DNA of 60,601 nt from CBDAKK01 sp965216965 (lineage in GTDB: Bacteria > Spirochaetota > Spirochaetia > WTKD01 > G963693115). The translations under genes were made by a program, and so were the position numbers. The notes below the pieces were generated by a model that was given only the letters and a program-made list of their open reading frames with translations, made no database searches and was not told the DNA's origin. How positions within the stretch are numbered: position 1 is the stretch's first letter; the number at the start of each line of letters is the position of its first letter. Where the stretch lies: contig CBDCGX010000043.1 of the NCBI GenBank assembly GCA_965216965.1, forward strand, positions 1 through 60,601, in the 5' to 3' direction. Shown here one piece after another: positions 17,823-27,121 of the stretch.

Positions 17823-18824
17823 TTATTTTTTATTTATTGTACTCACCCATTGCAATATAAGTTTTACAACAGAGTCGGTTTGATTTGGACTCACTATATC
17901 TCCCGCAATAATATGAGAAAAACGATGATCTACTTCTGTCATTGTTCTCATACTAACTTCTTTTTCTCCTCCCCACCTTTGTACAACACGTTTTGTTACC
18001 TGAGGAGAAACAACTCCATCATCGTTGGAAAAGATAAAAAGAGCGGGGACTTTTATTTTCCCATAATCAATTTTTTTTGCTGCATAATCAACTATTACCT
18101 TTACTGGCAATAGTGCTCGTATGGGATAATTATAAATCCAGTATTTTCCATACTCATCATTCACAGGTTTATTCTTAGTAGAAAAAAATCTTGTCCAATA
18201 CCTCGCAAGCGGGAGTCCCAATAACACTGCAGATCTATCTTTTATTTTAAAATTAGGAGACATGAATACAGTGCCTATTACAGAAGAAGATAATTTTGTA
18301 TCAGCAAGCACAGCTGTCACGAGAGTTCCTCCTGTAGACATAGATATAAGTATTATTTTCTCTCCTATCCTTTCTCCTATTACAATCGCTTCTTTTACAT
18401 CTCGTATCCAATCCCCAGCATTTACCCTAGCAAGCTCTGCCCCATCTATTCCATGCCCTGCCAGCCGTGTAAAAAACAGATTTGCACCTAAAGATTTCGC
18501 AATGCGATCAGCAACTGGACGAGATTCTTGCAATGTGGCAGAGTATCCATGAATATATACGACCGAATAAAAAGTCTTTCTTCCTCGTTCGCCCGCCCAT
18601 ATAATATGTTTTTTTACTCCATTTATTATCGGTTTTTCAGAGTGTTGTTCTGCCTCTGCTTCTGTTTTGGCAAGATATACATCTATATCATCTCCTATAC
18701 TTGAAGCATCAAAATATGCTTTTTCTTTATCTATTTGTTCATGAGGTCTTACAACCAATAGAACCCCAATAAGAAGTAAACCACCTCCAAGCAGATACAT
18801 AATAAGCGAGTAAATACTATACAT
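17823..18824 (-). CDS. membrane-anchored alpha/beta hydrolase
   Basis: A 333-residue protein with an N-terminal membrane segment (residues 5-25) and an alpha/beta-hydrolase domain. VVYIHGYSATLQESRPVADR is the oxyanion strand, SMSTGG holds the nucleophile Ser, FSNDDGVV the acid and EVDHRFSHI the His. It resembles lysophospholipase or carboxylesterase-like enzymes; substrate unknown. The membrane anchor suggests action at the cytoplasmic membrane. It begins 23 bases after the lipoprotein gene on the same strand, with GGGGGAG upstream, and is probably the last gene of a glycosyltransferase-lipoprotein-hydrolase operon. Confidence 0.85.
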   Translation of the reverse strand: MYSIYSLIMYLLGGGLLLIGVLLVVRPHEQIDKEKAYFDASSIGDDIDVYLAKTEAEAEQHSEKPIINGVKKHIIWAGERGRKTFYSVVYIHGYSATLQESRPVADRIAKSLGANLFFTRLAGHGIDGAELARVNAGDWIRDVKEAIVIGERIGEKIILISMSTGGTLVTAVLADTKLSSSVIGTVFMSPNFKIKDRSAVLLGLPLARYWTRFFSTKNKPVNDEYGKYWIYNYPIRALLPVKVIVDYAAKKIDYGKIKVPALFIFSNDDGVVSPQVTKRVVQRWGGEKEVSMRTMTEVDHRFSHIIAGDIVSPNQTDSVVKLILQWVSTINKK

Positions 18825-18847
18825 AGTGTAAAATACTCCCCCCGTAA

Positions 18848-19600
18848 CTAATAGGTATAAGAAACATTATAATCATCCTCATACAAGAAATCCACAAGAG
18901 GCATTTTTCTCTCTTGTTCATTTTCTTCCAGTTTTTTCCACCCTTCATCAGGGATAATAATCACTTCTCCTTTCTTCTTAAGGATAATACCTACTTCAGA
19001 ATTTTCTACAGATCTTTGTATGATTTTTTTTGTTTTGTAATCACTCATAGCCCACCCAACATACTCTGCAAATTGCTCTTTAGGAACTGCCTCACCATCA
19101 AAAACAAAAAGTGCATCAGGTCCAATTTCTCGAAATGTAGGCATATCCGCTATAACTGTTTTTATAAACTCTTTATCAATATTCATTTTAACAATTTCTT
19201 TTTCACCCTCTACCATACCTCTCTTAAAAGGTATATTAAATCCTTTGAATAATTCATATATGTTAGTAAAAGAGAAATAAATACGTATAATCTCAGGATC
19301 ATTACTTACACTAACATACACACGAGTTATCCCCGGTTTATGCTCAAAAAATGCTTTAAGTTGCGAAGTATCTATAATATCACTAAAGACAGTAAATCCA
19401 ATAAAATCTTTTAAATATTGAATAAAAAAATCCTCAAATCGTATGCTTACGTTCAATTCTCCCTTTTCTCCAGATTCGCCAATTACGGCCTTCGCAGTTG
19501 CGCTACAACTTATAAAAAACATTCCTAAAAATACAATAAGGAATGAAATCAAAATGTAATTTTGATTTATTTTCAATAAAACACGTCTACACATATTCAT
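18848..19600 (-). CDS. lipoprotein of unknown function
   Basis: A 250-residue protein with a signal peptide and lipobox FISC (Cys near residue 32), so a lipid-anchored envelope protein. The mature part has no domain I recognise; it alternates short strands and helices and ends in a Tyr-rich tail. It may be an envelope protein confined to this lineage. GGAG directly precedes the ATG, and TATAAT lies 9 bases upstream, so an own promoter is possible. It is flanked by a glycosyltransferase gene upstream (10 bases) and a hydrolase gene downstream. Confidence 0.75.
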   Translation of the reverse strand: MNMCRRVLLKINQNYILISFLIVFLGMFFISCSATAKAVIGESGEKGELNVSIRFEDFFIQYLKDFIGFTVFSDIIDTSQLKAFFEHKPGITRVYVSVSNDPEIIRIYFSFTNIYELFKGFNIPFKRGMVEGEKEIVKMNIDKEFIKTVIADMPTFREIGPDALFVFDGEAVPKEQFAEYVGWAMSDYKTKKIIQRSVENSEVGIILKKKGEVIIIPDEGWKKLEENEQERKMPLVDFLYEDDYNVSYTY

Positions 19601-19610
19601 ACTCCATACA

Positions 19611-20471
19611 TTATAATATATCTCTTACATCAAAAATGAAAGAATATTTTCTTTTTAATGCCCCTTTATTCCAAAGGATAATCTTTTTGCTTAATACATC
19701 CCTTACTAATTCTCGTTGTTTCCCTTTTAGAAAAGTATCTTTTAATATTCCTAAAAGACCCTGTATTCTAAAACTTTCTATATATGAGTATTTCTTAGAA
19801 AGATGCAAATCATCTTCGCAATCATTTTTAACTACAAGTTCATCATCAACATAAGATACATTTTCTTGTGCAGTTATTCTAAGCCATAACTCATAATCTT
19901 CTGCTACCTGCATGTCTTCTCTAAACATACCATATTTTTGAAATATACTTTTATGTATGAGGACTGTTGAGGGTCCTATAATGCATTTTTGCAATGCGTC
20001 AAAGAATATCATACCTTCTCTCATGTGTTTTTGTGATTTTTGGCTTATCTTTTTATTTCCACGCATCCATATCTCTCGTGTATGACATATATTCGTTTTC
20101 GTGCTTTGTACCCAATGTAGTTGTTTTTCTATCTTTTGGGAAAGCCATTCATCATCAGAATCAAGAAATGCTATCCATTCTCCCCTGCTGTGGTATATTG
20201 CCTTATTTCTTACTTTTCCTGGCATCCCACAGTGTTCCATAAAAAGAATACGAATGAGAATATCCCCCCCCTTGTTAATGCATCGAAAATGTTTTTGCAT
20301 CATATCATGCACAACTGATATACAATCATCAGTAGAGCCATCATCTACAATGATAATCTCATCTACAGGATGACTCTGTGCAATTACACTCAACAAAGCT
20401 CTTCTCAGTAGCTTTGCCCTGTTATAAACGGGGATAACAACAGATATCGTTGCGTTTTTATTATATCTCAT
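19611..20471 (-). CDS. family 2 glycosyltransferase
   Basis: A 286-residue GT-A fold glycosyltransferase. It has SVVIPVYNRA at the N-terminus, IIVDDGSTDD near 39, and the DXD-type FLDSDDEW near 100. An EDYELWLRI motif near 195 is typical of envelope-polysaccharide or glycolipid glycosyltransferases. There is no membrane segment. The sugar and acceptor are unknown. The start is the ATG at 20471, 8 bases from a TATAAT; an upstream TTG is less likely. It is divergent from popT with overlapping -10 boxes, which may link it with lipid-carrier recycling. Confidence 0.88.
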   Translation of the reverse strand: MRYNKNATISVVIPVYNRAKLLRRALLSVIAQSHPVDEIIIVDDGSTDDCISVVHDMMQKHFRCINKGGDILIRILFMEHCGMPGKVRNKAIYHSRGEWIAFLDSDDEWLSQKIEKQLHWVQSTKTNICHTREIWMRGNKKISQKSQKHMREGMIFFDALQKCIIGPSTVLIHKSIFQKYGMFREDMQVAEDYELWLRITAQENVSYVDDELVVKNDCEDDLHLSKKYSYIESFRIQGLLGILKDTFLKGKQRELVRDVLSKKIILWNKGALKRKYSFIFDVRDIL

Positions 20472-20479
20472 CAAAATCA

Positions 20480-20487
20480 ATTATACT
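20480..20487. promoter_or_regulatory. overlapping divergent -10 boxes for the glycosyltransferase and popT
   Basis: Within ATTATACT the plus strand reads TATACT (20482-20487), 6 bases before the popT ATG. The minus strand reads TATAAT (20480-20485), 8 bases before the glycosyltransferase ATG. No clear -35 boxes are seen. One AT-rich core could thus open in both directions. Confidence 0.5.
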
Positions 20488-20493
20488 ATTTCT

Positions 20494-21369
20494 ATGCAAA
20501 AATTCATTTTATTCGTTAAAGGTCTCATGCTCGGAGTTACTGCGATAATTCCTGGCGTAAGCTTGGGCACAATGGCACTTGTAATGGACGTATATAGTAA
20601 TAGTATTCACTCAATTAAAATTATAATATCTCCTCATACATGGAAAAAAAATAAATCTATACTGCTCTCCTCATTTCTATTTATTGGAATCCTCTCTCTT
20701 GGTATACTTATTGCAATAATGCTATCCGCTACAATAATAGAAACCCTGTTTAAAAACAATAAGATTTTTCTATTATTCACATTTGCAGGAATAATACTAG
20801 GAAGCCTTCCCATTATATTCAAAAAATATATTTTACCCTATTACAAAATAAAGCATGTAGGAAAATTCCTATTGTATACCTGCATCGGAGCTCTTATCAT
20901 TATATTTTTCTCCTCACATGGAAGTAAAGAAATAACCGATACTGTAGTTACCTTAAACATAGCAGAAATAATGCGTGCTCTACTTTTTGGCATCATTACA
21001 TCTGTAGCGGGGATCCTACCAGGGATAAGTGGATCATATATTTCTCTTACCCTAGGATACTATCCTACCTTCTTATTTATTTTTAGCAATGCTATTATAG
21101 GTCTTATGCTTCCATTTCTCATTGGTTCTTTTATAGGATTAGTGCTTATAGCAATATTTTTAGATTTTATACTGCAAAAATTCCCCGCCGTTAGCTACGC
21201 AATTATTTATGGTATAATACTTTCCTCACTTATATACATCATCCCATGGAAAGATATGAATCATTTTACTATTACCCAATGGCTCATCGTAATAGGATGC
21301 ATATTGCTTGGAATAGCAATCTCTTCTTTGGGTTTTTTCTTAAATAAAATCACTACTTCTAAAAAATGA
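20494..21369 (+). CDS. popT: DUF368 family protein, probable polyprenyl-phosphate transporter PopT
   Basis: A 291-residue integral membrane protein with about 8 hydrophobic segments. It has the DUF368 strings GLMLGVTAIIPGVSLGTMAL at the N-terminus and SVAGILPGISGSYISL in the middle, an internal repeat of the PGxS loop. DUF368 proteins (PopT) have been shown to return undecaprenyl phosphate across the membrane in other bacteria. That fits the divergent glycosyltransferase here. Start: the ATG 6 bases after a -10 box, with no Shine-Dalgarno. Function is by family; carrier specificity is inferred. Confidence 0.9.
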   Translation: MQKFILFVKGLMLGVTAIIPGVSLGTMALVMDVYSNSIHSIKIIISPHTWKKNKSILLSSFLFIGILSLGILIAIMLSATIIETLFKNNKIFLLFTFAGIILGSLPIIFKKYILPYYKIKHVGKFLLYTCIGALIIIFFSSHGSKEITDTVVTLNIAEIMRALLFGIITSVAGILPGISGSYISLTLGYYPTFLFIFSNAIIGLMLPFLIGSFIGLVLIAIFLDFILQKFPAVSYAIIYGIILSSLIYIIPWKDMNHFTITQWLIVIGCILLGIAISSLGFFLNKITTSKK

Positions 21370-21421
21370 TAATCTATATCATAACAACATGTATAGCAAC
21401 TGAAAGACTAAGATATACACA

Positions 21422-22099
21422 TTACAACATTATAATAGACGATGCATTTGCAACATCTTCTTTATCATGAGTCACTAATATTGCAGGAATTTTCCGTTGC
21501 TTAATTTCTTTAAATACAAACTCTCTTATCTGACCTCTTACAATAGAATCCAATCCAGAAAAAGGCTCATCCAGAAGTATAAGCTGAGGGTTAGATAAAA
21601 ACGTACGCATAAGCGCAACCCGTGCTTGTTGCCCCCCCGATAATGTATGAGGATACCGCAATGCAAATGAATATTCAAGTTTTGCATCAGTTAAAGCATT
21701 TTTTACCGCATCATTTCTTTGCCTCTTATCTAATTTTTCACGGACAGCAAAAAGTAAATTCTCAGCAACAGTCATATGTGGAAAAAGCAAATAGTCTTGA
21801 TCAAGTAATCCTATTCTCCTTTTCTCGGGCACAAGATCTTCTAAACATGCTCCGCCACATATAATACTTCCCGAGCATGTAAATGCAAACCTATCGTAAG
21901 TACCTGTTATAACACTAAGCAATGTACTTTTTCCAGACCCACTTGCTCCCATAATACTAAGAACTGTGCCAGCTTTTATAATACATGTTAAATTTTTCAC
22001 AAGGAAAACATTTGTTGCTTTAAAAGCTATAGAAATGGCCTCAATATGCATATCTGCATGGTTGTTTTTCTGTATACAAGTATTTTTTTCAATAATCAT
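21422..22099 (-). CDS. ABC transporter ATP-binding protein (YnjD-like)
   Basis: A 225-residue ABC ATPase with Walker A GASGSGKST, the Q-loop LLDQDYLLFPHMT, signature LSGGQQARVAL, Walker B LILLDEPFSGLD and the switch His in VTHDKED. It is short, without a regulatory C-terminal domain, like E. coli YnjD. I chose the ATG at 22099, which overlaps the permease stop by 11 bases, so translation is coupled. It completes the three-gene transporter with the permease and binding lipoprotein upstream. Confidence 0.9.
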   Translation of the reverse strand: MIIEKNTCIQKNNHADMHIEAISIAFKATNVFLVKNLTCIIKAGTVLSIMGASGSGKSTLLSVITGTYDRFAFTCSGSIICGGACLEDLVPEKRRIGLLDQDYLLFPHMTVAENLLFAVREKLDKRQRNDAVKNALTDAKLEYSFALRYPHTLSGGQQARVALMRTFLSNPQLILLDEPFSGLDSIVRGQIREFVFKEIKQRKIPAILVTHDKEDVANASSIIML

Positions 22100-23789
22100 A
22101 ATTATACTTTTTTTGACCTTTTTGCATAGTTGCAATAAATAGTGAGATAAATATTAAAACACTATTAAAAAGTATCAAGATTGCCCCTACAGTTCCCATT
22201 ATAGTTCTGTTCCCTCCCGATGTAAGCGAAACCATAAGCAATGTGAGAGTTAGGAATCTTCCTTCGCCTATAAAAAGTGTTGTAAGATACTGAGAAACAC
22301 TTACTGTAAATCCAATTGCAACTGAATAGAAAATTGACTTCCATAACATAGGTATTTTTATAGACAACAATGAATATAATATTGAATGACCTAATATCCT
22401 TCCTTGCATAATATATCTATTATCGTATTCCATAAAAGGTCCATAAAGAGAAAAAAACATATACGGAAATACATACTGTATGTGTGCCCACACTAAAGCA
22501 AAGAAACTACCTCCTGTCCTCATGTATAACGCAATAAAATATATACCCATAACGTATGCTATTTGTGGAATAATGAGTGGTACTAATAACGCCCCCACTA
22601 TAATGCGCCTATATTTTATGTAAGTAAGCAGCTCTAATACAATAACAACAAGTATACCCGACAATATAACACTCACTAACGCAATATGGAATGTTATCAT
22701 TAAAGAATGGCGTAATTGTTGTGCATATTCAAAAAAATGATGAAACTGTATCGCAGTAGGAAATAACCTAGGGAAGCTCCAACTTTTAGTAAAACTCCAC
22801 ACAATGAGAAGTAATATACATATTACTACAATAGTAATCAGACTATAAATTATAATCCTCCCTAAAATAGTCATAGCTGTTGTGAGGTTAGGGATTCTGT
22901 GCGAGCAAATATACCCAAACCGCAAAATCCTTCTTATTCCTTTAAAGACGCCATACCACACAATTACACTCAAAGTAGTAACTAAAACAAGCATTGCAAT
23001 ACCAACATGAGATTTCATAAATGTAATTTTCTCAATACTAAGATGCCATTGACTCAGTAGAACTCCAATGCTTGGAGGAGTATAGGGGCCAAGCATAGCT
23101 GCAATATCTACAGGAGATATTGCATACACAAGAGTTATAAGAAAAGGAAAGAATATTTTTGGAAGTATTTGAGGGAATACTATAAAAGTCCATACCGAAA
23201 AGATATTATGCCCCATAAGCCTTGCTTGTGTAATATAAGACATTATTTTATAATCATGCAATACACTTAAGAAAACAAAAACTATAAAAGGAATAATCTT
23301 GATAAACACAACAATGCACATGCTTATGCCAAAAGCATCACCAATAATTTGAATATTTGGAGGGTTTTTAAATCCAAAAAAGAAAGATAGTACTCGGAAT
23401 ATAATTCCACTTGGCGCTACTAAAAATGCAAAACCCATAGCAAGCGCAACATGAGGAATTGATACAAAAAAGAAATTTAATTTACGAACGAAGAATGATT
23501 TTTGGAAAATAAAATAAAATCCTATTATAAATAAAGTTATAAATACTACAAAACCGATGATGTTCCCTCTTATTACAGCAATAAAAAGTACTTTTAGAAA
23601 TGTAGGATCAAATAACACTTCTTTCCAAGCATTTAAAGTAAACTCACCTTCTCCCCAAAAAGGTATATAGCCCATAGATCGAGAAATAATATAAAAAAAT
23701 CCCATGAAAATGGGAAGAATCAGAATACCTATTATTAAAGTAACAAAAAGTTTGGAAGATATTTTAAGATTACCTGTTACCTTGACCAT
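22089..23789 (-). CDS. ABC transporter permease, fused double domain (YnjC-like)
   Basis: A 566-residue protein with about 12 membrane segments in two halves, each carrying a permease domain of the iron/thiamine/YnjC class. The first EAA-like loop is ARLMGHNIFSVWTFIVFPQI near residue 205, the second GRILGHSILYSLLSIKIPML near 490. The fusion gives both pore halves in one chain, as in E. coli YnjC. GGAG is well placed before the ATG. Its partners are the binding lipoprotein upstream and the ATPase downstream; the substrate is not evident. Confidence 0.9.
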   Translation of the reverse strand: MVKVTGNLKISSKLFVTLIIGILILPIFMGFFYIISRSMGYIPFWGEGEFTLNAWKEVLFDPTFLKVLFIAVIRGNIIGFVVFITLFIIGFYFIFQKSFFVRKLNFFFVSIPHVALAMGFAFLVAPSGIIFRVLSFFFGFKNPPNIQIIGDAFGISMCIVVFIKIIPFIVFVFLSVLHDYKIMSYITQARLMGHNIFSVWTFIVFPQILPKIFFPFLITLVYAISPVDIAAMLGPYTPPSIGVLLSQWHLSIEKITFMKSHVGIAMLVLVTTLSVIVWYGVFKGIRRILRFGYICSHRIPNLTTAMTILGRIIIYSLITIVVICILLLIVWSFTKSWSFPRLFPTAIQFHHFFEYAQQLRHSLMITFHIALVSVILSGILVVIVLELLTYIKYRRIIVGALLVPLIIPQIAYVMGIYFIALYMRTGGSFFALVWAHIQYVFPYMFFSLYGPFMEYDNRYIMQGRILGHSILYSLLSIKIPMLWKSIFYSVAIGFTVSVSQYLTTLFIGEGRFLTLTLLMVSLTSGGNRTIMGTVGAILILFNSVLIFISLFIATMQKGQKKYNYDY

Positions 23790-23832
23790 TATATCTTCTC
23801 CTAATAATATATATTACACAACAAATAATATT

Positions 23833-25065
23833 TCATTTGAAATACTTCTTTTTCCACATATCTGTAATCACAGTTTCCCACGAAGCATGAAACTCTTTTA
23901 TTACATCTATGCCTATATTTTTAGGGGGAACCGCAACTGTCGTACCATAGTTTTCTCCCTGAAAATATGCCTGTTCTTTTGAGGTCAGCTTATCTTTGTC
24001 TAACACCGTGGGGTCTCCCCAAAATGAGATATTACTTTTTTTTCCTTGAGCCTCGGGAGAAAGCAAGAAATGTATTACTACAAGTGCTGCTTCCTTTGCT
24101 ATAGAATTATAGGGAATACCTAAAAAATGTGCATTAGCAATGCTCCCCTCTTTGGGTAGAAACGCTTTCGTTTCCTTTGGGAATTCTTTATTTATAACCT
24201 TGCTCTGTGCAAAATAAGGATTAAAATTCATTCCAAAAAATATTTCCCCGTCCTTATAAAGATTATTTAGCTTTGAAATAGAGGGAGGAAACATCTTTCC
24301 TTTCCTCCATAAATAAGGGTGGAGTTCATCTAAGAATTCCCAAAGGAAATGTGATTCTATAAATATTTTTTGAGTAGCATTGCCTATATATTTACTATAT
24401 AGCTGTTTTCTATCCTTTGGCTTAGTAAAAGAATAAAACAATCCTTTAAGAAAAGCATTCCCTGTAAAATCAGGCGGCTGTGGGTACGTTAACCGTTCTT
24501 TATATTTTTTTGCAATATTTATAATATCCATGTACGAAGTAAACTGTATTGTATTTTTAGAATTATAAAAAAATGTAAGCTGCGCGGTACCCCATGGGAC
24601 TTCATCACCATCGGTAGGCAACGTGAAATCCTCATAAAATATTGGATTATTTACTAGTTTCTTTCTTGCTGGTATCAAACTCAGAATATCAGGTTCAAGT
24701 AACTGCTGGGACTTAAGCACTCTAAACGTCTCTCCATTTATCCACATAAGATCCACACTCCCATCTTTCTTTCTGCTCAATTTCTCCCTTTGAATTCGCT
24801 GTGATATCTCCACAGGATTCTCTATGGGAACATGAATAAGCATGATATCATATTTATCCAAGACTCTACGCGCTGTCCATTGTATATATTTGTTAATTTG
24901 ATAAGATCCACCCCAAGCATTTAAATACACCTTCTGTTTTTTCGCACGATCTTCTATTTGCTCCCAGCTTAATTTCCTTATATCTTCATTATTTTCTTCT
25001 CCAACACAGCCCATAGCTATGAAAGCAAACAATATAAATATGATTATTGATGAATACATCTTCAT
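23833..25065 (-). CDS. ABC transporter substrate-binding lipoprotein (YnjB-like)
   Basis: A 410-residue binding protein with a lipobox IAMGC (Cys near 20). Strings such as YLNAWGGSYQINKYIQW, SVDLMWINGETF and LPTDGDEVPWGTAQLTFFYNS match the E. coli YnjB family. The substrate of the YnjBCD system is not established; thiamine- or metal-related uptake has been guessed from homology. The ATG at 25065 has AGGAGG with 8-base spacing. It is the first gene of the transporter operon. The ygjP-like gene ends 43 bases upstream and may be cotranscribed. Confidence 0.9.
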   Translation of the reverse strand: MKMYSSIIIFILFAFIAMGCVGEENNEDIRKLSWEQIEDRAKKQKVYLNAWGGSYQINKYIQWTARRVLDKYDIMLIHVPIENPVEISQRIQREKLSRKKDGSVDLMWINGETFRVLKSQQLLEPDILSLIPARKKLVNNPIFYEDFTLPTDGDEVPWGTAQLTFFYNSKNTIQFTSYMDIINIAKKYKERLTYPQPPDFTGNAFLKGLFYSFTKPKDRKQLYSKYIGNATQKIFIESHFLWEFLDELHPYLWRKGKMFPPSISKLNNLYKDGEIFFGMNFNPYFAQSKVINKEFPKETKAFLPKEGSIANAHFLGIPYNSIAKEAALVVIHFLLSPEAQGKKSNISFWGDPTVLDKDKLTSKEQAYFQGENYGTTVAVPPKNIGIDVIKEFHASWETVITDMWKKKYFK

Positions 25066-25108
25066 TATCAATACCTCCTAAGCATTTTAGATTTATATTG
25101 TACTATAT

Positions 25109-25789
25109 TTAACATATTTTTAACATCTTTTCTCTTTCTTTCCAATCTGGTAAAAAATAACTCATAAGTGAATAAAATTTTTTATTATGCAAACGCTCAA
25201 AAAGATGCACCATCTCATGTACAAAAACATATTCTATACATCCTAATGGTTTTTTTACAAGTTCACTACTCATCCATATCCGTTTTGCTCTTATATTACA
25301 AGTTCCCCAACGAGTTTTCATATACCGTACTCGTATCTCATGTAGCTCTACTTTCATACGCTTATTCCATTTCTTTGAAAGTAAAATAAGTAATTGAGCA
25401 AGTTTTTTTTTATACCATAATTCTAATGTTTTTTTTCGTTGTGCTACTGTACTTAGAGAAGAAATATACATGTGCATTGTGTTCTTTGTGAGATAAATAT
25501 GAGATCTTGTATAATTATGATGAGCTTGTAATAGATATGATCTTCCAAGAAAAACATGTTCTTCTCCTGTTTGATAATACAACGTTTTTTCTTTTTTCTT
25601 AGCGGAATCATTTGAAAGATGTTTTTCTATCCATTTCCAACGACTCTTTACAAAAGTATCAATGAAAGAATCTTCCATTCTCATTGGAACAGATACATAT
25701 ACATTCCCTTCTAGTATGCGTACATACATATGTTTAATCTTCTTTTTTGTAATTATGATTTTTGTATTATTCATATAAAATTCTTCCAT
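25109..25789 (-). CDS. YgjP-like metallopeptidase (DUF45)
   Basis: A 226-residue protein of the YgjP/WLM zincin type. The HExxH motif is in FVHEMVHLFERLHNKKFY near residue 190, with a downstream conserved PDWKEREKML. The N-terminal part is basic and contains RWKWIEKHL. The physiological substrate of the family is unknown. Two starts are possible: the ATG at 25789, 7 bases after a TATTTT, or the ATG at 25774, preceded by GGAAG at ideal spacing. It is divergent from the sugar-binding lipoprotein gene. Confidence 0.88.
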   Translation of the reverse strand: MEEFYMNNTKIIITKKKIKHMYVRILEGNVYVSVPMRMEDSFIDTFVKSRWKWIEKHLSNDSAKKKEKTLYYQTGEEHVFLGRSYLLQAHHNYTRSHIYLTKNTMHMYISSLSTVAQRKKTLELWYKKKLAQLLILLSKKWNKRMKVELHEIRVRYMKTRWGTCNIRAKRIWMSSELVKKPLGCIEYVFVHEMVHLFERLHNKKFYSLMSYFLPDWKEREKMLKIC

Positions 25790-25846
25790 AGAAATTAAAA
25801 TACACTAAGAATTAGTATAAATATAGCAGCATATCATTTATTATGA

Positions 25847-25852
25847 TATACT
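25847..25852 (+). promoter_or_regulatory. extended -10 box of the sugar-binding lipoprotein gene
   Basis: TGATATACT (extended -10 TGn plus TATACT) ends 8 bases before the ATG at 25861. The same TGATATACT occurs before the GT4 gene at 27597. No -35 box is evident, as expected for extended -10 promoters. Confidence 0.5.
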
Positions 25853-25860
25853 AAAGTTGT

Positions 25861-26949
25861 ATGGAAAACAAATCCTATTTCTTCTTTGAGAAAAGAAATA
25901 ACATCTTCACAACAGTCCTTCTTACATATATAATACTCGCAATATTAAGTTGTGTATCTACAAAAACCACAGTCCCTACTTCATCACAATTTGTCATTGG
26001 ACTAAGTCTTCAATCACTTAACACATATCCCAATACCCAATTCCTTTCTGAAATAAAAAAAAGGGGGGAAGATCTAAAAATTCGCATTATAGCTATAGAT
26101 GCAAATAATAACTCAGAAAAACAACGTCAACAAATACGCAATTTTGTATCACAAAGAAATAAAATAAATGCAATCATTGTTCAACTTGTAAATACAGATA
26201 TTGTCGAAGACATTGTTAAAGTAACTCAACAAAGATACAAAAAAATCCCCGTGCTATTTATTGGGAAAAATCCCGGACCGTATATCTTTGATAACTCAAT
26301 CCCCATACAAAAAACAGAAGAAGTAAGATCTCAAACAAAAAATGACCCATACAAAAATACATACACAGCTACAATACGAACAATCGCTTCACTACTTACT
26401 TTCTCAAAAAATGCGGGGAAACAACAAGCTCAATTTCTAGCACAACATGTAGACAAGGGGAATATAGGGCTACTTATGGCAACTCTTAATACACTTGTTC
26501 AAGAAGAGCGTACTCAAGGATTTGACGAGGCTCTTCGCAATAAAGCCCCCAATATTACTCTATTGCGAAAAGAGACTGCTTCCTCAAACAGAATAAATGC
26601 AATACAAGTTGTTGAAAACTGGCTAGATGACAACCTCTTAATGAGAGCAATTGTAGCAAATGACGATAAAATGGCACTTGGAGCCTCTCTCGTACTGCAA
26701 GAAAAAGGTATTAAAAACTCAACCCTTGTTTTAGGAATGGACACCTCCGAAGAAGGAATACGTGCAATAAAAAACAATACACTTGATATGACTCTCGTTG
26801 TCGATGTAAAAAAGCTATCTAAAAAAGCTATAAAATATATACTCGCCATGTTAAATAAAAAAGAAATTATAGGCATAGAGAATATAAACCCTATTTTAAT
26901 AACTAAGAATAATGCAGACACATTTCTAAACTATATTGAAAAAATATAG
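25861..26949 (+). CDS. sugar-binding-protein-like lipoprotein (RbsB/LacI-type periplasmic fold)
   Basis: A 362-residue type I periplasmic binding protein. The N-terminal hydrophobic segment ends in the lipobox LAILSC (Cys near 38). The mature part shows FVIGLSLQSLNTYPN, NAIIVQLVNTD and IVANDDKMALGASLVLQEKG, typical of RbsB-like monosaccharide-binding proteins. No permease or ATPase adjoins it, so it is an orphan binder or a chemoreceptor partner. The latter is possible because this is a motile lineage. Leaderless start; a two-way hairpin terminator lies about 60 bases downstream. Confidence 0.85.
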   Translation: MENKSYFFFEKRNNIFTTVLLTYIILAILSCVSTKTTVPTSSQFVIGLSLQSLNTYPNTQFLSEIKKRGEDLKIRIIAIDANNNSEKQRQQIRNFVSQRNKINAIIVQLVNTDIVEDIVKVTQQRYKKIPVLFIGKNPGPYIFDNSIPIQKTEEVRSQTKNDPYKNTYTATIRTIASLLTFSKNAGKQQAQFLAQHVDKGNIGLLMATLNTLVQEERTQGFDEALRNKAPNITLLRKETASSNRINAIQVVENWLDDNLLMRAIVANDDKMALGASLVLQEKGIKNSTLVLGMDTSEEGIRAIKNNTLDMTLVVDVKKLSKKAIKYILAMLNKKEIIGIENINPILITKNNADTFLNYIEKI

Positions 26950-27008
26950 CACTACTAAATAACTTATATATAATTATCTTTACACTCGTTATAAGATATA
27001 AGACTATA

Positions 27009-27037
27009 TTTTACTAGTCGCTTAGCAACTAGTAAAA
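27009..27037. terminator. bidirectional hairpin terminator
   Basis: TTTTACTAGT (27009-27018) and ACTAGTAAAA (27028-27037) pair over 10 bp, with an inner GC-TTA-GC stem. The flanks are T-rich on one side and A-rich on the other, so both strands would end in U-runs. It lies between the sugar-binding gene (plus) and the osmC remnant (minus), which converge here. Confidence 0.65.
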
Positions 27038-27121
27038 AATTGCTTATTATAAACCTAGTATTTATAAAAATAGTGTTTTTGCTTTTATAGAAATAACCAA
27101 GAAAATTATATTTTAAAACTC

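Noticed and set aside
26514..26921. Minus-strand frame of 135 codons inside the sugar-binding lipoprotein gene
   Set aside because: Serine/phenylalanine-rich shadow of the sense frame; the sense product is a clear binding protein.
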